Shown here: in pieces, positions 1 through 7,029 of the stretch
Layout: the number at the start of each line of letters is the position of its first letter
How positions within the stretch are numbered: the first letter of the stretch is position 1
NCBI GenBank assembly: GCA_964549915.1
Contig: CAZJWX010000004.1
Span: 1 to 64,000, forward strand
Length of the DNA stretch: 64,000 nt
Direction of reading: 5' to 3'
From: JAUZRW01 sp964549915
Lineage (GTDB): Bacteria; Chloroflexota; Anaerolineae; Aggregatilineales; Phototrophicaceae
Program-made: the position numbers and the translations under genes
The notes under the pieces: model-generated
Databases searched by the model: none
What the model saw: the letters and a program-made list of their open reading frames with translations, nothing else
Told to the model about the DNA's origin: nothing

Positions 1-131
1 GATGACACCTTTTTGTTGCAATTACTCTTACAAATTTGAGGCGATTGCCCTGACACACTGCCCAGTAAGCGAGAAACAGCTATATTTGTCAGTAATCACC
101 AAATTTGTCGGTCGTGTGGGGATTACGAAAC

Positions 132-899
132 ATGCAGACCAGACATCCGCTGGCACTCGTCACAGGTGCGGTTTACGGATTGGGGAGGGCCTATGCTGAC
201 GAACTGGCGGCGCGGGGGTACGATCTGTTCCTGATTGACCTGCCGGACGCGCCGCTGACGGACACAGCGACGGCAATCCAGGCAGCTCATTCCGTTGAAG
301 TCAGCGTATTCCATGCGGATCTGAGTGTAAGAGCACAGGTCGAAGAAATTGCCACGCTCATTCAGGAACTGCCCCGGCTCGACCTGCTGATCAACAACGC
401 GGGATTCATGATGGTCGGGCAACTGGATCGGCTCGTTGTAGAGCGAATGCAGCGCATGATCCAACTGCATACGATGACGGTGGTGCAACTCTCGCGTGCC
501 GCCGTCGAGAAAATGCGACCTGTACGCCGGGGTGGGATCATCAACGTCTCGTCGATTGCGGGCTTTTCCGCAGCGCGGCACTACGCGACCTACAACGCCA
601 CGAAAGCCTTCATCCAGGTGTTCACCCGCTCTCTCGCATTGGAACTGGATGACAGCGGCATCACGGTGCTGGCGGTCTGCCCCGGCCCCATGCCGACCAA
701 TATCTTCGAAGCAGAAGATGCGCCCAATCTCACCAGGGACTATCCGCACTCCTCAATCATCTGGACATCCCCTCAGTTCGTTGCCAGGGGGTCGCTGGAA
801 CGGCTGGGCAAACAAGTGGTCTGGGTGCCTGGCTGGCTCAATAAGCTGATTGTAGCCACGAGCGGCTTCAACACCCGTATTCTGGATCACTTCACGTAG
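132..899 (+). CDS. Short-chain dehydrogenase/reductase (SDR)
   Basis: NAD(P)-dependent oxidoreductase of the classical SDR family; the substrate cannot be told. The N-terminal cofactor motif TGAVYGLG, the NNAG motif after strand 4 and the catalytic YNATK (Tyr-x-x-x-Lys), preceded by the INVSS serine strand, are all present. The length of about 255 residues is normal. The ATG at 132 is preferred because the Rossmann fold begins a few residues later and GGGGA lies about 10 bases upstream; an in-frame TTG at 105 would add nine residues. The 8-bp palindrome CAAATTTG occurs twice upstream (31-38 and 100-107) and might be an operator. The 3' end overlaps the convergent next gene by 8 bases. Confidence 0.9.
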   Translation: MQTRHPLALVTGAVYGLGRAYADELAARGYDLFLIDLPDAPLTDTATAIQAAHSVEVSVFHADLSVRAQVEEIATLIQELPRLDLLINNAGFMMVGQLDRLVVERMQRMIQLHTMTVVQLSRAAVEKMRPVRRGGIINVSSIAGFSAARHYATYNATKAFIQVFTRSLALELDDSGITVLAVCPGPMPTNIFEAEDAPNLTRDYPHSSIIWTSPQFVARGSLERLGKQVVWVPGWLNKLIVATSGFNTRILDHFT

Positions 900-1296
900 C
901 CTGCGCCCGCAGAAGTTCGACCCGTTGCAAAGCACGCTCCAGACTCGTCGTCACCAGAAAGCGCTCTGCCTGGGATTTGAAGACCGCTGGCAGCAGCAAA
1001 CGGGCAATGCCGACGCTGACCGGGTTGGTTAGCAAGAGGCTGCCGCCAACGCCGACGAAAACGCCAAAATTCGGCGGCATGACGTTGGTGATGATGCGCA
1101 ATTCCTGGAAGAGGCCGCGCAACGGTGGCAACTTCGCGCCCGCTTCCAGATACAGAATCACATCTACGCGATGCCTCTTTTCGCGCACCATCATCGGCAT
1201 CTGGCCTTCCAGCATGGCGTAGGACTCAATGCTGAAATCCCCGATGAGTGTACAGAGCAGGACGGATTCGTCATACCATTTGAGTTCTACAGGCAC
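892..1296 (-). CDS. Hypothetical protein, possibly STAS/SpoIIAA-like
   Basis: A 134-residue soluble protein. Alternating hydrophobic strands and helices (VLLCTLIGDFSIESY near the start, VDVILYLEAG in the middle, TTSLERALQRVELL at the end) resemble the SpoIIAA/STAS fold used in anti-anti-sigma and related regulators, but I see no diagnostic phosphorylatable serine motif, so this is a fold guess. It starts at a GTG with GGGGTG a few bases upstream. It overlaps the 3' end of the convergent SDR gene by 8 bases and lies downstream of the ClpP-like gene on the same strand, separated by about 80 bases. Confidence 0.6.
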   Translation of the reverse strand: MPVELKWYDESVLLCTLIGDFSIESYAMLEGQMPMMVREKRHRVDVILYLEAGAKLPPLRGLFQELRIITNVMPPNFGVFVGVGGSLLLTNPVSVGIARLLLPAVFKSQAERFLVTTSLERALQRVELLRAQAT

Positions 1297-1379
1297 TCGA
1301 TCACCCCGGCAAGCTGGATACTCGCCCAGGGTAACACGAGAAGCAAAGGGCGAGCCAACGCCCGCCTTCGGTCTCCGCC

Positions 1380-1997
1380 TCAGCTCAGGATTTCATCTAC
1401 AAAACCCTGTTCGACAGCGGTCTCAGCATCCATCCAGTAGTCACGCCTGAGCAAGTCGCGCACCTCGTCGGCTTCCAGATTGGAGTGCTGTGCATAGAAC
1501 TGCACCAGCCGCTCCATGGCCTTCGTTTGCAGGTGCATCTCGTCCTTGAACTCCTCGTGTGTGCCCCACATGATCGTCGAAAGCTGATGAATCAGCATGA
1601 AGCTGTTGGGCAGGATGTAGCGCTTCTGGCACACCAGGGCGATCAACGTCGCTGCGCTGGCGCAAACCCCTTCCACAACGGCGTAGATCGGCGACTTGAT
1701 GAGCTGCAACTGATCTGCCGTGCTGAAGCCGCTGAAGAGGTCGCCACCGTAGGAGTGAATGTGCAGCCAGATGGGAGTCATGGGCGCATCTTCCAGCCCG
1801 CGGGAAATCTGCTCCGCCCGCAGTTCCGAATCCAGTTCGCGCACGCTGCGCAGCAAATCCAGGCAGCGATCGCTGTCCACATGTGCGTAGAAGTAGATGT
1901 GATTGTCGATCTTCTCTACGGTCAATGTCTTCTCGCCATCGCCGGCTGCGGCCTTCATGCCGTAGCGCAGCAGCGCGTGGTAGTTTCCGGTATACAT
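1380..1997 (-). CDS. ClpP-family serine protease
   Basis: A 205-residue protein of the Clp protease proteolytic-subunit superfamily. HSYGGD matches the oxyanion/strand motif, GVCASAATL carries the nucleophile Ser (about residue 114), and IHQLS carries the catalytic His. An Asp in RRDYWMDAETAVEQG aligns with the region holding the third catalytic residue. An N-terminal extension of about 60 residues and the sequence divergence make it a ClpP-like paralogue rather than an evident housekeeping ClpP; no clpX or other Clp ATPase is adjacent. The ATG at 1997 has GAGGG about 6 bases upstream and is preferred to the TTG at 2009. Confidence 0.85.
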   Translation of the reverse strand: MYTGNYHALLRYGMKAAAGDGEKTLTVEKIDNHIYFYAHVDSDRCLDLLRSVRELDSELRAEQISRGLEDAPMTPIWLHIHSYGGDLFSGFSTADQLQLIKSPIYAVVEGVCASAATLIALVCQKRYILPNSFMLIHQLSTIMWGTHEEFKDEMHLQTKAMERLVQFYAQHSNLEADEVRDLLRRDYWMDAETAVEQGFVDEILS

Positions 1998-2075
1998 GAT
2001 GTCCCTCAATTCCGTTGTGTTCTCTCTCCTGACTGCGTACTGGCTCCTAACCTGAAGAGTGCTCGAAAGTCCCCG

Positions 2076-2160
2076 TTCCCACCCTCACCAACAAAATGCG
2101 AGTCCTGTACGTGGTAGTGACAATGCGCCCTAACATGTACCCAATACCCGATGCTGGGCA
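2076..2160. repeat. Copy A of diverged direct repeat
   Basis: Shares ordered blocks with 2359-2439: TTCCCACCCTCAC (2076-2088), GTGGT (2111), CAATGCGC (2121-2128), ATGTA (2135) and TGCTGGGCA (2152-2160). Spacings between successive blocks are 35, 10, 14 and 17 bases here, against 32, 10, 14 and 16 in the other copy. This conserved order and spacing shows a duplicated non-coding element; its function is unknown. Confidence 0.65.
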
Positions 2161-2358
2161 AAACAATGAATCCAGCACTGCCCCGATGCTTGCAAACCAG
2201 GGAAAGGGTTTTGCCTACGCTATTTATTGACCCCGGCATCGGCTGCGGGGTATCGCACAACGCCCTCGTCATCTGCTGGCTACCGACTTTTGACTATTCG
2301 CGGTTTCCATTGGGCGAGCTTGACTTACTGACAAGCTCACTGGCTTTCCAAATCCCCA

Positions 2359-2439
2359 TTCCCACCCTCACACAATTCGCAGATCAGCATGTGGTGCTCA
2401 CAATGCGCATTGCAATGTAACAGGTTACAGTGCTGGGCA
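2359..2439. repeat. Copy B of diverged direct repeat
   Basis: Second copy of the element at 2076-2160, with blocks at 2359-2371, 2391, 2401-2408, 2415 and 2431-2439. It contains the palindrome AATGCGCATT. The two copies start 283 bases apart in the same orientation. Confidence 0.65.
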
Positions 2440-2586
2440 GAAATTGTGCGTACAGGGATTCGAACCCCAGGGCACAGCCCCGTGCACCCCAACCAGGCGC
2501 CTGGCTTACCCCGTCAGGCAGGGGTTTATGCTCGCCTCTGCGGAGTGTGCTAACAACGGGCGCAGCCAGCGCCACGCCCACGAATC

Positions 2587-3045
2587 TCAGTCTTCGATCA
2601 AATCCACCGTCCAGTTCAACTGCTGGATGGCGGTATCCAATTCACGGTACTGGCGCGACAGATCATCGACCTGTCCCTGCAATTCGGCGATGCTCACCGT
2701 CGTATATTCCTTGATTTCCATACGACCGTAACGCGGCTGCGCCTGCGCTGCGTTGATGACCTGGGCGATCACCTGACGCCGCATCATCAGCGTATCGCGT
2801 TCCGCCAGCGCATCCGTCAGCGAACGGGTCTCATCGAACGTCACTGCGGCGTTGGTGCGGTTGATCTGCTGCATCAGGCGCGTCAGCTCGTCAATAGCCT
2901 CCCCGACCTCCGTCAGCAAGACCTGCGGATCCTCCGGGGGCTGCTCACCTTCCTGCACCTTCGCGCTGCGAGCCAGACGCTGCTGAAGCTGTGCAATCCG
3001 CTTCTGCGCATCCGCACGCTGAATCAGTGCTTCTGCCAACTTCAT
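2587..3045 (-). CDS. DIP1984 family protein
   Basis: A 152-residue, mostly alpha-helical protein beginning MKLAEALIQRADAQKRI and containing VQEGEQPPEDPQVLL and INRTNAAV. This pattern is characteristic of the DIP1984 (septicolysin-like) family, found widely in bacteria but without an established role. Long amphipathic helices suggest a coiled-coil or helical-bundle oligomer in the cytoplasm. The start is well supported: AAGGAGGG lies 5-6 bases before the ATG. It is probably transcribed alone, since flanking spaces exceed 300 bases on both sides. Confidence 0.85.
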   Translation of the reverse strand: MKLAEALIQRADAQKRIAQLQQRLARSAKVQEGEQPPEDPQVLLTEVGEAIDELTRLMQQINRTNAAVTFDETRSLTDALAERDTLMMRRQVIAQVINAAQAQPRYGRMEIKEYTTVSIAELQGQVDDLSRQYRELDTAIQQLNWTVDLIED

Positions 3046-3383
3046 GACATCCCTCCTTGTGTAACAGTAAGACAGAACACATCATAATGGGTCATGAGAG
3101 GCAACACAAGCAATTTTTGGACTCTTATGATCCATCCTGACAATTCCAGAACATTTCGCGTCTGACCCAAGAATGCAGTTCATCATCGCAGACTCATCCA
3201 CTTTAATCTGCTTACCCTGCGCATCATCGCGCACATTCAGGCAAACCATGTACTGTGCAGTCAGGGAGATTGCATGATTCGTCTCTTGGCCAAAACTGCT
3301 TTATTGTTTGCAGGCCACCCTCCCACAGCATTTATCTCTAGCGATCACTTCAACCGAACATCTAAAATCGGAGAGGCCCGAAT
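3046..3383. other. 338-base divergent intergenic region
   Basis: This lies between the divergent DIP1984 gene (minus) and the secreted LysM/GerMN gene (plus), so it must carry both promoters. I see no strong consensus -35/-10 pair, no conserved RNA structure and no convincing small gene. Confidence 0.5.
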
Positions 3384-4646
3384 ATGAAACATGGCCATCG
3401 CCTGCTCAGAGTTGCGCTGCTAATGCTGCTGATGCTCTTCAATATCAGTGTGACTGCAGCACAACAAGAGACCACCGAAGACGTGCCACCGGAGATTAAC
3501 TTCGCAATCGGCAACCTGGCACAACGCCTGCGTGTGGACATCACGCTGGATGATCTCACACGCTACGAATGGGAGCTGCGCAACTTCCCGGATGCGAGCC
3601 TGGGTTGCCCCGTGCCAGGACGCAGCTACATTCAGCAAGTTACGCCCGGCTATCAGTTTTTGCTGACCTATGAGGGGACTGTGTATGATTACCGCATTGC
3701 CGAAGGCGGCGAGAACGTCACCCTGTGCGACACACGTCCAGCGGTACCCGTGAACCCACAGCCCCCGACTGACCCAGGTGCTTCACCCTGCGGAGATGAA
3801 TACGTCGTGGAAGAAGAAGACTTTTTGTTCCAGATCGCTCGCGAGTGCAATACGACCGTCGCGGCACTTCTTTCAGCCAATCCCGAAATCTTCGATCCGT
3901 CGCTGATTTATGTGGGGCAAGTGCTGAACATCCCTGATGGCGGCGTGCAGCCGACTGTCTCCATCCGACCTGACAGTGGTGAGCCAGGTACGATTCTCCG
4001 TATCTTCGCCTCGGGCTTCCCGCCCGGCGCACAGGTAGAGATTGGCCTGGGGCCGCCGGAATCGGAATACACAGTCGTCGGCGTGCGCGAGATTGGTCGT
4101 GATGGTGAACTGGTCGCAACGGCGCAGATTTCACCACAAATTGAGCCGCCGGAACAGCGAGTCGCGGTTGTCGTCCTGAATGGAGAAGAAACAGTGTCGG
4201 AGCCGTTTACGGTGACGGGCGAACCAGCCATACCTCCAGACGTGCCCGAAGAAGTCTACTTTGAAGAGGCAGAAATCTACCTGGTGGCGCTTGGAGACGC
4301 AGGCCGCTCTGGTCAGGAAATTGGCTGTGGCGATAGTATCATCCCGGTCACCGTGAACTTCGCGCCGACCATCGCCCCGTTGACGGCAGCACTGGGAGAA
4401 TTGTTCGCCATTGAGTCCCGTACTTACGGACAATCCGGCCTCTACAACGCGCTGTATCGTTCTGACCTCGAGGTGGAAGGAATCGACATCGAAAACCAGG
4501 AAGCCATCATTGATCTGACGGGAACGGTGCGAAGCGGCGGCGTCTGCGATGAACCGCGCATCATCCAGCAGATTGAGCAAACCGCGCTGCAATTCCGCAC
4601 CATCAACCGCGTGACGATCCGCGTGGATGGCGAAGTGCTGAACTGA
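3384..4646 (+). CDS. Secreted LysM / GerMN domain protein
   Basis: A 420-residue exported protein. A signal peptide occupies about residues 1-27 (positive start, hydrophobic LLMLLMLFNISVTAA). A segment around 45-115 is unassigned. A LysM peptidoglycan-binding domain lies at about 136-188 (YVVEEEDFLFQIARECN to YVGQVLNIPDG). Then comes an Ig-like/IPT-type beta domain (about 192-285; SGEPGTILRIFASGF) and a C-terminal GerMN-like domain (about 295-420; AEIYLVALGD to FRTINRVTIRVDGE). GerMN domains occur in spore-germination GerM and in lipoproteins such as LpqB, but no sporulation genes are nearby, so an envelope structural or regulatory role is more likely. The ATG has GAGAGG about 8 bases upstream. 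Confidence 0.8.
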   Translation: MKHGHRLLRVALLMLLMLFNISVTAAQQETTEDVPPEINFAIGNLAQRLRVDITLDDLTRYEWELRNFPDASLGCPVPGRSYIQQVTPGYQFLLTYEGTVYDYRIAEGGENVTLCDTRPAVPVNPQPPTDPGASPCGDEYVVEEEDFLFQIARECNTTVAALLSANPEIFDPSLIYVGQVLNIPDGGVQPTVSIRPDSGEPGTILRIFASGFPPGAQVEIGLGPPESEYTVVGVREIGRDGELVATAQISPQIEPPEQRVAVVVLNGEETVSEPFTVTGEPAIPPDVPEEVYFEEAEIYLVALGDAGRSGQEIGCGDSIIPVTVNFAPTIAPLTAALGELFAIESRTYGQSGLYNALYRSDLEVEGIDIENQEAIIDLTGTVRSGGVCDEPRIIQQIEQTALQFRTINRVTIRVDGEVLN

Positions 4647-4667
4647 GCGCCGAAGAAACCCTCAAGG

Positions 4668-4689
4668 GGATCGCGCCGCTGCGTGATCC
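4668..4689 (+). terminator. Weak possible hairpin after LysM/GerMN gene
   Basis: GGATCGC and GTGATCC can pair (7 bp with one wobble) around a loop of about 8 bases. This begins about 20 bases after the stop codon and is followed by the pyrimidine-rich TCTCTACTCTATTT. The T tract is interrupted, so intrinsic termination is uncertain. Confidence 0.35.
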
Positions 4690-4771
4690 TCTCTACTCTA
4701 TTTGATGAGAGTTGCGCCGCGCCCGAATCGCTGTCACAATCGGCGTGACTTTTGTTGTAGAGGAATCCTCA

Positions 4772-6253
4772 ATGCGCCAGACGATCATTCTGTATAATCC
4801 CCTCAGCACGTCTCCCGGAAAACAGCGCCTACCCATGTCTTTGCTCTCAATCGCCGCCATGCTCGGCGATGATTACGACTTCGAACTCGTAGATGGCAAC
4901 CTGACCGCTGACCCGGTGCAACATATCATCCAGCGCGTGCAGTCTACCGGGGCACACTTGCTCGGTGTGACGGTCATGCCAGGGCCACAATTGCAGGCTG
5001 CTGTGCACACCTGCAAAGCGATCAAAGCCGCGCTGCCGGAGTTGACAATTCTGTGGGGCGGCTATTTTCCCAGCCATCATTATCAGATTTGCCTGGAAAG
5101 TGGTTTCATCGACTACGTCATCGTAGGACAAGGAGAAGTGGCCTTCCGGCGCTTTGTCGATGCCTTCTACGGCGGCGACTCGCTGGAGGAAGTGCCATCT
5201 CTGGCCTACCGCGAAAATGGCACAGTTCAGCTCACACCCAAAGCGCCCATCGCCCCGCTGGAAAATTTGCCGCGTTACCCTTATGAACAGATCGATGTTC
5301 ATCCGTACCTCGGCAAGAGCTTCCTGGGAAACCGGGTGGGGTCGCATCATACGAGCTGGGGCTGCCCCTTCGCCTGCAACTTCTGCGCGATTGTGCCGCT
5401 GGCGAAGCGTCGCTGGTCGGCAGAAAGTCCAGCACGTGTCGCGGATACATTGGCGTTTTTGCAGGGGCAATACGGCATCGACGGCATAGAATTTCATGAC
5501 ATGGATTTCTTCGTCAAAGAAGGCCGCGCGGTGGAAATTGCTGAGCGCATCAGCGACATGAGCCTCAACTGGTGGGGGCTGGGGCGCGTCGATACCCTGA
5601 TGACCTACAGCGACACCAGCTTTGAGCTTCTGGCCAACAGCGGCCTGAAGATGGTCTTCATGGGGGCGGAAAGCGGCGACGATGAGACGCTCAAGCTGAT
5701 GAACAAGGGAGGCAATTCAGGGACGGCGCAGACCCTCGCCATCATCGAGCGCATGAAGCACTACGGCATCGTGCCAGAGTTGTCCTTCGTGCTGGGTACG
5801 CCGCCTGATCCCGTCGCCAGCGTGGAAAACACCATCCGCTTCATCCGGCGCGTGAAGCAAGTCAACCCGGATACCGAATTGATCCTCTACATGTACACTC
5901 CCGTCGCCGAATTCGAGAGCGAATTGATGCAGGAAGCCATCGCCGGGGGATTCCGCTTCCCGCAGTCGCTCGAAGAATGGGCAGGAGATGATTGGGCGGA
6001 GAAAGCCTTGCGCCGCAATCCCGGCACCCCCTGGTCAGAAGACCCCATCCGGCGCAAGATTCGCAACTTCGAGACCATCGTCAACGCCTTCTACCCCACC
6101 AGCACCGATATTCGCCTGCGCGGTGCGATGCGTGCCCTGCTGAAGATGCTTGGTGGATGGCGTTACCAGCTAGAATTCTATGCTGCACCCTACGAACTGA
6201 AAGTCTTGCAGCGGCTGGTGCAGTATCGCAGGCCGGAGACGACAGGCTTCTGA
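4772..6253 (+). CDS. B12-binding domain radical SAM protein
   Basis: A 494-residue class B-type radical SAM enzyme. The N-terminal half has a cobalamin-binding Rossmann-like domain (LLGVTVMPGPQ, LWGGYFPSHH, VGQGE). The radical SAM core follows with the CPFACNFC cluster motif (Cys-x3-Cys-x2-Cys, about residues 197-204) that binds the 4Fe-4S cluster and SAM. The B12 domain lacks the DxHxxG lower-axial-ligand motif, as is common in this class. Family members perform methylations, ring contractions or thiolations; the substrate cannot be told. The ATG at 4772 is chosen because AGAGG lies about 8 bases upstream, against a TTG at 4712 without a site. It appears monocistronic. Confidence 0.87.
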   Translation: MRQTIILYNPLSTSPGKQRLPMSLLSIAAMLGDDYDFELVDGNLTADPVQHIIQRVQSTGAHLLGVTVMPGPQLQAAVHTCKAIKAALPELTILWGGYFPSHHYQICLESGFIDYVIVGQGEVAFRRFVDAFYGGDSLEEVPSLAYRENGTVQLTPKAPIAPLENLPRYPYEQIDVHPYLGKSFLGNRVGSHHTSWGCPFACNFCAIVPLAKRRWSAESPARVADTLAFLQGQYGIDGIEFHDMDFFVKEGRAVEIAERISDMSLNWWGLGRVDTLMTYSDTSFELLANSGLKMVFMGAESGDDETLKLMNKGGNSGTAQTLAIIERMKHYGIVPELSFVLGTPPDPVASVENTIRFIRRVKQVNPDTELILYMYTPVAEFESELMQEAIAGGFRFPQSLEEWAGDDWAEKALRRNPGTPWSEDPIRRKIRNFETIVNAFYPTSTDIRLRGAMRALLKMLGGWRYQLEFYAAPYELKVLQRLVQYRRPETTGF

Positions 6254-6347
6254 AGCAATGGCATGTTGTCATCTCAAGCGTGCTTCAGGTATACTGCAAG
6301 CCTGTGCATTCTTTCACAAAGATCATTTCACAAGCGAGAAGACTGTG

Positions 6348-6992
6348 ATGCAAAAACGAGCCTTGACCCTTATTGGTATTCTCTCTCTGACTCTCTTCGT
6401 CGCGGCCTGCGGCACGGTCAGCGAACCGCGCTACATCAGCGACGCCACCAGCACCGTCGAAGCGCAGATCGCCCAGGAAGAGGCCGAGGCCGAACAGGCG
6501 GCCATCGTTGCCAACCTGCCGACCAACACCCCCACGACTCCGCCGACGGCGACCTTCACGCCCACCAGTACCCCAACCGAGATCCCGCCGACGGCCACAC
6601 CCACAACCCCGCCGACGGAGACTCCCATTCCGCAGCCGACAGCTTTCGGCGCGGATGACCCGCTCTTCGACGAAGTGGCGGCGGCAGATGTCGCACATGG
6701 CGAACAACTATTCGCGGCGATTCCGGGGGGCGCAGCCTGCACCACCTGCCATTACATTGACTCAGCAGAGATGCTTGTGGGGCCGGGGCAGTTGAATTTG
6801 CTCTATCGCGCGGCGGATCGCGTGGAAGGACAAGGCCCGTACACCTACATGTACAACTCCATCGTCAACCCCAACGAACATGTAGTAGAAGGCTATCCCG
6901 CCAACGTGATGCCGATGAACTATGCCGATCTACTCAGCGAGCAAGACCTGTACGACATCGTGGCCTACATGGCTTCGCTGACGGATCGCTAA
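6348..6992 (+). CDS. Lipoprotein cytochrome c
   Basis: A 214-residue lipid-anchored c-type cytochrome. The signal peptide ends in the lipobox LFVAAC, so Cys is the acylated N-terminus. A low-complexity Thr/Pro linker (about 60-105, repeats such as TPTTPPTATFTP) spaces the haem domain from the membrane. The single haem site CTTCH is at about 131-135, and Met in NVMPMN is the likely distal ligand. The terminal helix LYDIVAYMASL is typical of class I cytochromes c. It probably carries electrons on the outer face of the membrane. No oxidase or bc1 gene is adjacent. The ATG at 6348 is preferred because the lipoprotein signal starts there. Confidence 0.88.
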   Translation: MQKRALTLIGILSLTLFVAACGTVSEPRYISDATSTVEAQIAQEEAEAEQAAIVANLPTNTPTTPPTATFTPTSTPTEIPPTATPTTPPTETPIPQPTAFGADDPLFDEVAAADVAHGEQLFAAIPGGAACTTCHYIDSAEMLVGPGQLNLLYRAADRVEGQGPYTYMYNSIVNPNEHVVEGYPANVMPMNYADLLSEQDLYDIVAYMASLTDR

Positions 6993-7005
6993 CGAGCGTA
7001 TTCTC

Positions 7006-7029
7006 GGGGGCGGTGGTCGCGTCGCCCCC
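7006..7029. terminator. GC-rich hairpin between convergent genes
   Basis: GGGGGCG (7006-7012) pairs with CGCCCCC (7023-7029) around a 10-base loop. It lies exactly between the stop of the cytochrome gene and the stop of the convergent sensor gene. It has no T tract, so it may be a barrier or RNA 3'-end stabiliser rather than a classic intrinsic terminator. Confidence 0.4.

Larger units (their letters stand above)
1998..2586. other. 589-base intergenic region with a diverged direct repeat
   Basis: No reading frame here looks like a real protein. It holds two diverged copies of a block of about 85 bases (2076-2160 and 2359-2439, listed separately). Near 2446-2475 there is a tRNA T-arm-like motif on the minus strand (GGTTCGAATCC), without a convincing complete cloverleaf. 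The promoter of the minus-strand ClpP-like gene should lie at its low-coordinate end, but I cannot identify one with confidence. Confidence 0.6.

Noticed and set aside
6500..6640. CCGCCGACGG-containing repeats as a possible tandem-repeat element
   Set aside because: They encode the Thr/Pro-rich linker of the cytochrome lipoprotein, so protein-level low complexity explains them.
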